Below, one piece after another: positions 43,282 through 53,064 of a stretch of 64,000 nt of DNA; positions within the stretch are counted from its first letter, which is position 1, and each line of letters starts with the position of its first letter. A model generated the notes under the pieces. It saw nothing but the letters and a program-made list of their open reading frames with translations. It ran no database searches and had not been told where the DNA came from. The translations under genes were made by a program, and so were the position numbers. Source of the stretch: Cenococcum geophilum 1.58 (taxonomy: Eukaryota; Ascomycota; Dothideomycetes; Gloniales; Gloniaceae); assembly GCA_001692895.1 (NCBI GenBank), contig KV748207.1, positions 248,001 to 312,000 on the forward strand, in the 5' to 3' direction.

Positions 43282-43875
43282 TTATAACTGAAGAGTTAAA
43301 CTTACTATGAGCGTGGCAATCGGAAGCATTTTTGTACAATCCACTGGATGAATAATCCCTTCGCAGCTTATCGCACATTTAATACCGCCAGGCTGAATTG
43401 TGAATGTCATGCTTGATCTCCTTCTATATGTCCACGTAATACGAGTTCTTTTCATCTCAACAGAGTATGTCAGCTCTTCAATAAAATTCCATAGAATCCT
43501 TGAAGAGTATTCCGTATTATCAGACCACGATGCATGGGAAATTTCAATGAAGAACGGGCGGAAAGGATGTTGTCGAAAGCATAAGTTGTATTTAAAATCT
43601 TCTAAATCGGCCTCTGTTGGCTGAGCAATCTCTTCCGCAAGCTGCTGAAAGACTATATAAAAATTAGCGCCTTGCACGCAGTACCCGAGAAATAGCAGAA
43701 TGAAGTTACTTTTGTCTTTATCGGTAGGTAGATATGCGGGACCAACAAGCTTTACTGCCGGTACTTTAAGCTGTTGAGCTACTCTGAGGGCCTTAAGGTG
43801 ATTGATACTCCATCTTTTTGATGATTGAAGTAGTAGAGAGGACCTAGGCTCCGGCAGCTCTGATGAGGAGGCCAT
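43282..43875 (-). CDS. Hypothetical orphan protein with one or two introns
   Basis: A 197-codon frame holds a 57 bp intron (GTAACTTC...TATATAG with a GCTAAT branch point). Removing it leaves the frame intact and joins KDK to IFQQLAEEIAQPTEADLE. A second GTAAGT donor near the C-terminus, with an AATAG acceptor followed at once by TAA, would end the protein at LPIATLI. The spliced product is about 170-178 residues: basic N-terminus, then an alpha/beta mix with many aromatic residues. No family recognised. It sits 0.8 kb from the large RIP-affected transposon. Confidence 0.5.
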   Translation of the reverse strand: MASSSELPEPRSSLLLQSSKRWSINHLKALRVAQQLKVPAVKLVGPAYLPTDKDKSNFILLFLGYCVQGANFYIVFQQLAEEIAQPTEADLEDFKYNLCFRQHPFRPFFIEISHASWSDNTEYSSRILWNFIEELTYSVEMKRTRITWTYRRRSSMTFTIQPGGIKCAISCEGIIHPVDCTKMLPIATLIVSLTLQL

Positions 43876-43933
43876 AAGGAGCCGTATAAAGGTGGAGGTT
43901 AAGATTGCCTAAGGACTTTGCGCCCGAGGCAGT

Positions 43934-44134
43934 CTACAGGGAAGCTGTCGCGGGAAGGATTGGCAGCGTAATGGAGATGGTGTCGGAGGATGTATATCCG
44001 ATGACCGTGGCTGCGCCTGTTGATTCAAGTGTATAGTTGATGTGAACGGGGAGAGGCACTTGAGGATCTGGCTGTGAATTAAAGCTGTCTTCGACGGTTG
44101 CAACGGAGCTCCTAAGCGTATGGGAAATTTGCAT
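43934..44134 (-). CDS. Small hypothetical ORF
   Basis: A 66-codon frame starting MQISHTLRSSVATVEDSFNS and rich in Thr, Ser, Ile and Val. It is directly upstream of the gene at 43,282-43,875 on the same strand and could be its 5' exon or an independent small gene. A GTAGAC donor near its end and a CCTTAG acceptor about 40 bp later leave this open. Low support. Confidence 0.25.
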   Translation of the reverse strand: MQISHTLRSSVATVEDSFNSQPDPQVPLPVHINYTLESTGAATVIGYTSSDTISITLPILPATASL

Positions 44135-44635
44135 GGTGTTGATGATATGGTTGATTTTGGAGGAGATGAAGATATGATTGTCTTACCTTTTTCTTTTCTG
44201 ATTCATAGAAGTTTTATACGATGATAGAGATTGGAATGTTAGATAGCAGAGGCCGAGATGCATTACATGTTGCCTAGAAGCTCTGACCATGCCTTTCCAA
44301 GGTTTGCCGTACATAGGCTGTGCCCAGGAAGCGTTGTGCTCTCCAAGCTAACTAAATATTCCGGCCGAAGTGCCAGGCGCCCGGGCAGACTTACTTCAGC
44401 AACGTGACAAGTCGAATTGCGCACTTAGCTTCGCAAGCGATTTTTCGAAGGCTCAAAGTGTCCTTCGTGCTGATTACTCTCTTACCCTTGAGCAGGTTTT
44501 TGTGTCCATCGAAACCTTAACTTTCTTGAATACGTGGTGCCGTTAAACGCCAAGAACAATTTTTGTTCAACGCTAAATATTTTAGGACAACCGCCTATTG
44601 GGCCGACATATACGCACGTGAGTGGTCGAGTATAT
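44135..44635. other. Spacer left of the large transposon
   Basis: Ordinary base composition with no TpA excess, in sharp contrast to the sequence after 44,760. No gene supported. Confidence 0.4.
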
Positions 44636-44644
44636 GTAGGGCGA
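44636..44644. repeat. Target-site duplication, left (GTAGGGCGA)
   Basis: Nine bases abutting the left end of the large element; the right partner GTAGGGTGA at 51,088-51,096 differs by one C/T transition. Confidence 0.7.
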
Positions 44645-44656
44645 TTGACTCAGCAT

Positions 44657-44752
44657 GCTCAGACCAAGAAACAGATGAATATCCGCTGCGCGGATAATCG
44701 AATATCCGCAAGCTAACCTATTCGATCGATCCATCTGTTTCTTGGTCTGAGC
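44657..44752. repeat. Left-end hairpin with 21 bp perfect arms
   Basis: GCTCAGACCAAGAAACAGAT plus G at 44,657-44,677 is the exact inverse of 44,732-44,752, with a 54 bp loop containing two octamer copies. The left arm overlaps the terminal inverted repeat. Confidence 0.9.
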
Positions 44753-45489
44753 CACTTTGGTAAGCTTTTGGAAGCCGAGCCGGTCTGTTTATATAAGGTA
44801 AACCATTAACTTTAATGAAATTAATGTAAGTAACCGCCACGTCTATTATCCTGTTAATACCTACATTAGAATTACCTTAATCAGCTCTCTAATTAATGGA
44901 TTTTCTAGAACCAACTACCAGCTATAGGCGCATCTAAAAGGCGTTGAAGAAACCCCTCTATTTTGTCTAGCAGGAGCCAGTCTTCTTAAGCTTTTAATAA
45001 TAAACTACCCTCTCTATTAACCAATACCGCTAGAGGATTAAGAGATATAGCGGATATAGTGCCCGAGGGCATCAGCCGTCTTATTCTACCCCTATTATCT
45101 CCCCTATTGTCTCCCCTATTATCTCCCCTATCGCTATTTATAGCTTAATAGCGGTCCTTAATAGCCTACTCACTACTGCTAAACTATATAGATCCCCAAG
45201 AGAATAAAAAAGCAGGAGTTAATAAAATACCCGCAATATCCGTAATATCTGCTAAGAAGATATCCGCTACAGAGAAGGTCTGGGTAATTGTTAACTGTCT
45301 TAGGCTATAGCGGATATCTATAGGAGACCTAGCGCTTAAATGGATTATAATAGCTAAAGGTTTACGTAAGGCACTAAAGAAAAAAAAAGTAAGGGAGCTC
45401 CTTAATAAACTCCTAGAGGATGCTAATATTCTAGATATCTATACTAAAGAGATAGAGAAGCGCGGCATAGTAGGTGCTAGTGTTACTCT

Positions 45490-47720
45490 TATTATCTAGG
45501 GAGAGCTTAAAGAGCTAAGGGAGAAAGAGTTACTATTTGGTAGCTTTGACCAATATGCGGATATTAAGCAGCTTAACCTTAGGCAGTGCTATTAAGCCGT
45601 AAAGACTTACGCATCTATACTAGAGTATATAATTATAGTATGTTAAGAGGGTTAACGCAAATATTCTTTATATAAAGGCCGTGCGGTTCTAATAGCTTCT
45701 ACGCTTATATTTGGCCTTTTACAAAACTCCGTAAACTATATCCTATAGCTGTTAGGGATATATCTCTAAGCTAACGGCGTTAAGCGCTGCGTACTTTCTG
45801 TGCTCTATGGGCTTAGATTAATTAATAGTTATATTATTTTAAACTAGTAGAAGGAGCGGATAGCCTAGGAATTAAGGTTTAGCCTATAATCTCCGCGGTG
45901 TAGGTATATACTAACCTATATATAGGTAAAAATCCGCTTAATGGGTGCAGCTTCTAATACTATTATTATTTATAATAACTTCAACTACCTCTAATAAGTT
46001 TAGTATTAAATACTTAGGGATACTAGGACGTTCTATTTGCGTATAACTGGCAAGCTTATCTTTAGTGTAAGTATACCTAATAGTGGGCTTTAATAGAGCA
46101 TGCTTTGTATAGATATTCTAATTAAGTTCTTGGATATTATAGAGGCTCTAGGTAATTTATAAGATAAGATATAAAAGTAGATCTTAACAGCTTTAATCTA
46201 TAAAGCTATTATAGAGGCGTACCTAGGCCTTAATATATTACTTAGCAAAAACCCGCGGTTTAAATATCTACGTATGCCTTCTATTAATGTAATACCCGCT
46301 ACGCGGACGTTTAGGTTTAACCTAGAACCTATTATAACTAGAGAGGCTTCTATATCTAAAACCTATAAGGTACTAAATAATATTTTTCTCTATTAAATAA
46401 ATCTATAACGTACTAATAAAGTATTTAAGGAGCGACTATTTCTAATCTATAGTAATTAAAAGACCGTAAAGCTTATTTGGTTATGTTAGGGAGAACGTAC
46501 TAAGTTAATATCCGCCTATAATAGCCTATATTAGGCTCTGCCTATTTTAGCTCTTTGGCACCTAAAGCTAAACTACCTATATATGGTTATATAGTATTAC
46601 TATAGTGGCAAGCAATTAGCCTAAGAGTACTCTATGCTGTATACCTATATAAACTACCTAGGTTAAAGAAATATCCCAGCTAAGTGCGCGCCGTTTTATT
46701 ATATGGAGGAGCTAATTCTCCATAGCTTCGACGCTCGTATTATAGCGTTACTCTATACTTAGATTAAGAAGTCTTATAACACTAAGTCGCCTATAGATAT
46801 TAAGCGGTACCTTAAAAGCCTATCTCCGTAACGTCTATTAGTAGTAGTTAAGGATATCCGCACAGCGGTTTTTAGTTAGGAAGTCTCTTAGGCGGCCAAC
46901 TATACTAGCTAGCCTACGGAACCATGGTAAAAGGGTTACCTTAAGTAGGCTAGCAGTGCTGTATTCTTATAAATACTTTCTAAGCCTGCTAATGCAGAGT
47001 TTCTAACGCACGTCTGCTTTTTATAACTGGTAGAGACGTATAAGGTCCTTAAGTACGCCATTAAGCTTGCGGATATTGGCCTACTTAGCTGTATACTCCC
47101 CCGTATTTATATCTATTTTGTAAGTAATTAAAATAAGAACTATCTACTAGAGATGTTACGTTTCTTCCAGTTAACTTTAATAGATGCTTATTTCCCTAAG
47201 CTCTAGTAAGCTATCCTAGTAAATAGTTTAGTAAATATCCGCGGTAAATAGGATAGTCACTACTTAATAGATCTTAACAACGAGCTACTTAATAGGGAGC
47301 TAAAGCAGCTTATGTATACTTGTGGCAATTTAATATTTAACCTAGACTTACTCTTCCGCTGGAGCATTTATATAACTAATTATATAGGGCTACTACGTGT
47401 AAAGTTTAAGATTACGTTTAGCGAACGGATGTCTACTTAATATACTGTTAAATCTCCTATAGCGGATATTTAATCGCTTGCTAATGCGATTGCTAAAGGT
47501 TCTATTATCCGCCATTAGGTATAGCGAGTAAAGATAAAAGCGCCGCCTCTACTATAACTAGGTATTAAACAACTTAATTAATTTGCCCTTAATGAGTTTA
47601 ATTTACGGCTAGGTAGTAATCTTTCTGCCGTATTTAATAAGCTTAATCTCTATAACAATAATAATAAGCTAGATGGCTTTGTACTCCCTACTAACTTTAC
47701 TTAAACCTAGCTTTAACCTA
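45490..47720 (+). pseudogene. RIP-ruined DUF6589-like protein of the transposon
   Basis: Ignoring the many TAG/TAA stops (mostly explained as RIP of CAG/CAA), a plus-strand frame stays readable with small shifts. The best-preserved part is about 47,130-47,310: NYLLEMLRFLQLTLIDAYFP, then AILVNSLVNIRGK, a Tyr-Leu-Ile-Asp-Leu run and NRELKQLM. This order of a helical Leu-rich stretch, a VN-Leu-x-GK-like motif and a DL-x-x-E-x-x-N-x-x-x-K pattern recalls the C-terminal block of fungal DUF6589 proteins, which are often repetitive in genomes. The call is from memory of the family and needs a profile search. It may be the element's transposase or a partner protein. Confidence 0.5.
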
Positions 47721-48199
47721 TATATAAGTTGCTTAATAAGTAATATAAGATATTAGCTATAAGCTATTACTATAACCGTTTAATATCCGCTATAGTTAGT
47801 AGCACTAGTATATATTCCCAAGTAATTAATATTATTAATTAATTAATCTATTTAGTTCCTAGGCCGCGCTTACTAGGGGTATAGGGTATAAGGGGAAGGG
47901 GGGGCGTTATCCTAATAGATATTAGCTACTATAGTTATAATATCCGCTTAGCGGATATAAGGTAAACTTACCTAATATTAGCTAACCCCGCCTAATATTA
48001 ACTAACCTTGCCTAATATTAGCCCGCTATATACTAATTGGCGTTGCCGTTAATTTCCTATAGTGCTCTTTATATATATTTACCTCTATTTAATTACGCTA
48101 ACCGCCTTTGCGGTACTAATAAAGATATATCTAACTAGTGGGTTATTGGCGGTATAGATATATCTAACGGCTAGTATAAGGGTAATAATAGAGGAGTAG

Positions 48200-50520
48200 G
48201 AGCTAGAGACCTAAGAGTTGGTAAAGGTATAGGTATATCCTCTTTCTGAGTTATTAGTAAGAGGTCTATAGCTAACTGTTAACTAGCCTACGATATATTA
48301 GCGCTATAGTGAGGCGCTGATTGCCACGGCGCTAATATTTTAAATCTCCTATCTAAAACCTGCGAAGCCCGTATAAGAGCCTATAATAAGCGCTTATTTA
48401 CAGCAGCGTGCTGCTTTAATGCTTAGGAAAACCGCTTTAATATCTATATAATTAACCTAGAAGAACCTAAGAGTTACCCTATTTCTTTCTGTTTCTACTT
48501 TTATTCCTTATTTACTAAAAGCTTAATAAGGGACGGAAGCTCCTCACTAAGGATATTAGGATCCTACTTAGGCATTGCTTGCCTTAATAATGCCGTATCT
48601 AGAACCCACCCTATATTATAGAGGCGATAAAGCTGCTTATCCGGTATAATATAATTAACTATAGGCGTCTATAATATATCCTAATACCTAGCCTCTGCCT
48701 ATTGCGTAAACCACTTCTATATATTGCTTAATATAGGCTTCTAGCGGGTTTTTATAATATCCGCACTATGGCTAGTATAAATATCGTACTCGCAATCCAT
48801 AAATATTACTAGGTTATAGTTACTGTAATATAAGTCTTTACTAATAGTAGACTGTGGGTCTCTATAGTATATAAGTTATATTACTTATAAGCATACCTAA
48901 TCCTTATTAACTAGCCGCCATAGGGTAAATGGCAGTTTACTACGCAACTGCGTATTAGTTAACCGCTTCTTTAGGTATAGGGTTAGTACAATAAGCTCTT
49001 TAGGTAGGCGTACTATAGAACTACTAGGGCTTAACCTATACCCGCTTCTTATATTTACCAACTACTTAGTACTAATTGACGCTATAGATAAAGCATCGCC
49101 CGTAATATCCACAGTCTCTGCGTTTTGTTGCCCGCGGATATTATTGCGCAGCGCGCTTGCGCGAAGATCGCCTATACACTAAGGTTGTATATGCTTAGAA
49201 CCACCTAATTTATTATAAGGACCCCGCCAGCGGCTCTTAACTATAAAGATTACTTTGCCTAAGAGGCCTTCTCCTCGGCCTGCCTGGCTAAACCGCTATA
49301 CTAGTATATTATAGGATTTATGGCGAGGTATTCTATATTAGATTAAACGGTAGATATCTAGGATATCTGTACTATGTGCTACTGCATCTAATATAACAAA
49401 AATTCGAATTTAAGATATTAGGCGCGCGTATTTGGCGTATAAGCGGTCTTTATTAATATCCGCAAGCGTTATATAGTAGCTCTACACCGCTTCTCTAGCA
49501 ATAGCAGCATTATAGCCGTGATGGATTAACTAGCTGCGAATAGTATTACGACAGGCAGCTATCTACTCCTTAGAATTAAAGAAGATAATCGTCTTTAGAA
49601 TTAGCTGAAGTTAATTAAACTGTTAGCGGTATATCTGCTATATGGATATTAAGTGGCTTTTTAATTACTCGCCTTCTCCTTAGTTACTATTACTAGCAGT
49701 ATATAAATATACTAGAGTAGTAGTAATAGTAAAGTAAAGAGCTTGAAAGTTCTTCTTCTCTGGCGCGGTTATAACCCTCTATATAATCTTTAGCTCCGGC
49801 TAATTAATTAGGGTTTTAATAACTTATATATTAGGTTTAAACCTAGCTAGCTTATATATAGTCCGAAACATAGATAGGTCTAGTGTTATGGTATATACAA
49901 ACTAAGGCTTATTAACTAAGACTAAACGTACTTTAAAGAGTTATGTGTACGCTATACAGAAGGTCTCTCCTTAATTAGCAAGTAGGTGTACTTTATTAAC
50001 CACTATAAAGGCAATATGGGAACGAAATATTAGGTCTATTAGAACCTTATATAGCTTATTACTAACTAAAAGCTCTAGGGAGATAAGGATATATATATAG
50101 CTGCCTATACGGATATCCTTAATTAGCTTAGCGGATATTGTTTTCTCCTATATATAAACAGGTTGAATATAAGGTAGCTTTATAATCTTTTTTACTTACT
50201 CTAACCTAATCGCGTTAAGTGGAAGAAGAATAATAATAACTGCATTAGGTATAAGACATAGTAGTGCTTATATTATTATACTCTTGCTAAAAGACGTTTT
50301 TGCCACAAGTATAAGATCTCGCCACTTAAATATCAGCACCCTTAGGGCCTCGAGCTGCTCCGTATAACCGCGGTATGGATATATCTCCGCAATAGCTTTA
50401 TCTAGCTTACTTATTTAAAGTTTATAAGAGCTGCTTATAAGCTAGGGTAGCTTCCTCCATAGGCTATATAGCCGTAGAGACCACTAGGGATCTATTTTAA
50501 TATAATCCCTAGCCTATTAC
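48200..50520 (-). pseudogene. RIP-ruined RecQ-like SF2 helicase of the transposon
   Basis: Read on the minus strand with stops ignored, SF2 helicase motifs appear in order. An upstream Gln-type region (YRGYTEQLEALRVLIFKWRD) comes first. Motif I is at about 50,283-50,306 as AKTSFSKSI (expected GKS; Gly to Ser is one G-to-A change). Motif Ia has LPLNAI. Motif II is at about 49,985-50,000 as VVNKVHL (expected VVDEVHL, two G-to-A changes). Next is an LVNKPQFVYTITLD stretch like motif III (TATLD). Motif VI is at about 49,260-49,300 as QRFSQAGRGEG (expected QRFGRAGRGEG). A Cys/His-poor C-terminal extension continues to about 48,200. Similar RecQ-like genes occur in fungal subtelomeres and mobile DNA. 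The copy cannot encode a working protein. Confidence 0.75.
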
Positions 50521-50974
50521 GTACTGCTAGCTTATTAATCTACTTAACTAGCTTATAGTTTGCGACCTCTTTACCTTATTTGCTTTAATGGAGGCATTAG
50601 TAGATAGCGCTTAAAAGTAGTAGAGGGAGAATAGAGGGTTAGATAAAGGCAGGGAGGACTTAAATACGTTATAATAGATAGATCTTAATAGGTTTTAATT
50701 ATTAGATTATGGATATAATAGATAGAAAGTAGGTAGTTAAGATTAACGCGTCGTTAGTGCGGATATTACTAATTATTTACTTTAGCAAACCGCGTTACAG
50801 CTATTTTAAAATTAATGTTAGGAATAGGAAGGCGGGGAGACTTCTTACGTAGACTATTTAATTCGCCGGAGCCTAGTGTATAATTAATGGATTTTTTAAG
50901 CTGCCTAAACTTGTTGTAAGAATAAGAAGTAAATATCCGTAATATCAGCCATGCGGATATCGCGATGTGCTTTA

Positions 50975-51087
50975 TAAACGTCGGCCAAAGTGTCTCAGAC
51001 CACACAGGGACAGATGGCCTAAACTGGTTTAGTGCCATCGGGCCGGATTTATCCGGCGTCCCATGTGGTCTGAGCATGCTGAGACAA
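50975..51087. repeat. Right-end nested inverted repeat
   Basis: Mirror of the left end: CCAAAGTGTCTCAGACCACA near 50,990 is inverted relative to GTGGTCTGAG at about 51,065, as at the left end where TGGTCTGAGCCACTTTGG closes the hairpin. The arms have diverged more than on the left. Confidence 0.7.
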
Positions 51088-51096
51088 GTAGGGTGA
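51088..51096. repeat. Target-site duplication, right (GTAGGGTGA)
   Basis: Pairs with 44,636-44,644; one C/T difference. Confidence 0.7.
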
Positions 51097-51207
51097 GCCA
51101 CACGTGACAAAACTACGTGCTACGATCGCCAAGATCACGTGTCTCTAACGTCGATTAACTCCACAAAGTGAAAAACAGTAAACAACACATCCAGGGTTTC
51201 GAACATC

Positions 51208-53064
51208 ATGCCTCTACCATCCCTGAGGCCTAACCTTAGACCCAAAAATAATCCTGAAAAGTCCAGAGAGACTGCAAATAGACCCGAGGTGCATAAACCT
51301 GCAAACACTGGCAGCTCCTATACTTAGAATAGTGACTAAACATGCGTGATCTAGAAGCTGACCTCATCGACTCGACTTCCTCATCGCGAACCCCCTCAAG
51401 ACGTTGATTCTCCCTCTCGAAAACGTCAATCGCCGACCCGACTACCTCTACCTTCAGGCACCTCGCAGCGCCCGGGCGATGAAGTGAAGGGGAAGAGCCA
51501 GCTCTCCCAAAGGGGAGAGGCTAAAGCAATTGGTGAACGCTTAATATCATATCGAGGAGGGATTGGAGAGACAACACAACAACATGGAGAGTCGAGGTTG
51601 GTGTCGCGAGGTCGGGCTCAGATACCCAGTGCTTCTGGATCAGCTACCATGACAGTAGACCGTGCACGGCTTGCAGAGGAGAAGCCTACTCGATCACGAC
51701 CACAATCCATGTATCAAAAGAGTTCGTTCGAGAGCACCACAGAAACAAAACGGAGGTCTCAAGTGATAGAGCCTGCGGAGGCTCCCAGAAAGACCTCAAT
51801 GCCACAGCCGTCTGGCATCAGCCGATCGCAGTCCTTACGCAAGCCTACATCTTCGGGGCAGGCGACACGGTCATTCGGCTTACGATCCCACGTGAAGAAT
51901 TTATCTACTAATGCCACGTCACCTCCTAACTTGGGCATTTCCGAACTCGTAGCTGACACGGAGAAGCACGAAAAATCTTCACTCGGCCCGTCCTCGACGG
52001 CTCACGCACGGGACGGGAGTGTCTCCACAGTGGACAGTGAAAATAGCGGGGTCAGGAGCTCACAGCGTATATCAAACATGAAAGCCGGACTTAGGCGTAC
52101 AGCTAGCACCACTTCTAAACCCGAACGACCGGATAGCTCGGCATCTACAGGCACTACTGACACAGACCCTGCGCTATCTACGTCTAGTACTGTTCGACGT
52201 AGAGAGCCCACCAAGGGCGATGGAGGTAGACGTCCGCGACCGGCATTTTCAACGCTTCAGCAGCATTTCACGCCTAAAAAGACTGTCAAGGCCTTAACAT
52301 CAACGTTTATAAATCCTCCTGCCCAAGATCCGGCGGCCAATGGCACTATGTCTGCAGATGTTATTCGCTTACAAGCTGAACTACTGCAGTTGCATCTTCT
52401 GCATGAATCGTCTGCGCAAACTAGCAGGCAATGGGAACTCAGTGCGAAGAGGAAGCTTCACCAGAAATTCGACGAAGTTGCCAGCATGTACCAGATCATG
52501 CGAGACAACGAGCGTCAAATTCGAGAACAGGCCAACTTGCGCGCTCTGCAAGACTGGAATAGTGGGGACACGTCTTTCGGGCTTGCTGAAAACATTCAAC
52601 TGCTCTCAGCGCCTCTTCACGAGCTTCCTGCGTTGGTAGACCCGGGAGGACGATATATGCGCCTGACTGACGACTTTGAGGGGTGGATGAATTGGGTCAG
52701 TCGGGTTTGGGAGAAGCGAGAGCGAAGGCTGCAGGAAGGCGGCCGGGACCTGGACTCTGCTGAAGGCCTTGGAGATGCTTGGAAAGCCGAAAATGCAGCC
52801 CTAACGCGCAAACTGACCGTGTTCTCGCGGGATCTAGAGACATTGGCTGAGCCGGCAGCAGGCTCGAGTGTAGCTGCGATGGTGAGCTGCTGTCGCCAAC
52901 TGCTGCGCGGAATGCTGGAAGAGTTGCAGACGATGCAGTCTGTCGAGATGGAGGTGGTGTCACGGGAAAGAGAATGGATTGAGGGGGGCCTTGCAGCTTT
53001 GGCAGAAGACATCAGTGCCCATCTTGTTGAGACGCAGGAAGGTAGCGAATCCTGGAGAGACTAG
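51208..53064 (+). CDS. Coiled-coil protein, unknown function
   Basis: Two exons, 51208-51288 and 51355-53064, give 596 residues; the 66 bp intron has a GTGCAT donor, a TGACTAAAC branch point and a TAG acceptor. The first 300 residues are basic, Ser/Thr-rich and disordered (many SRSQSLRKP-type stretches), typical of microtubule-associated or cytoskeletal proteins. From about residue 350 a helical region begins (VIRLQAELLQLHLLHESSAQ, then KRKLHQKFDEVASMYQIMRD) and runs as coiled coil to the end. It looks like a filamentous-fungal family possibly linked to microtubules or augmin-like complexes, but I cannot name it. The gene starts only about 110 bp from the right end of the transposon. Confidence 0.7.

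Larger units (their letters stand above)
44645..51087. mobile_element. 6.4 kb RIP-mutated DNA transposon
   Basis: The element is bounded by inverted repeats of 22 bp with one mismatch that share the core CTCAGCATGCTCAGACCA (44,645-44,666 and 51,066-51,087), and by a 9 bp direct duplication. Inside, TpA is extremely common and CpA/TpG rare, with stops in every frame over about 6 kb, as RIP produces. Two opposed coding relics remain: a plus-strand protein in the left half and a minus-strand RecQ-like helicase in the right half. Both ends carry nested inverted motifs, and the octamer ATATCCGC/GCGGATAT occurs 20 times. A 9 bp duplication is typical of Mutator-like elements, but the proteins do not look like a MULE transposase, so I leave the superfamily open. 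Confidence 0.85.

Noticed and set aside
44645..51087. Assignment of the element to Mutator-like transposons from the 9 bp duplication
   Set aside because: Neither relic resembles a MULE transposase, and an 8 bp duplication is also compatible with the ends.
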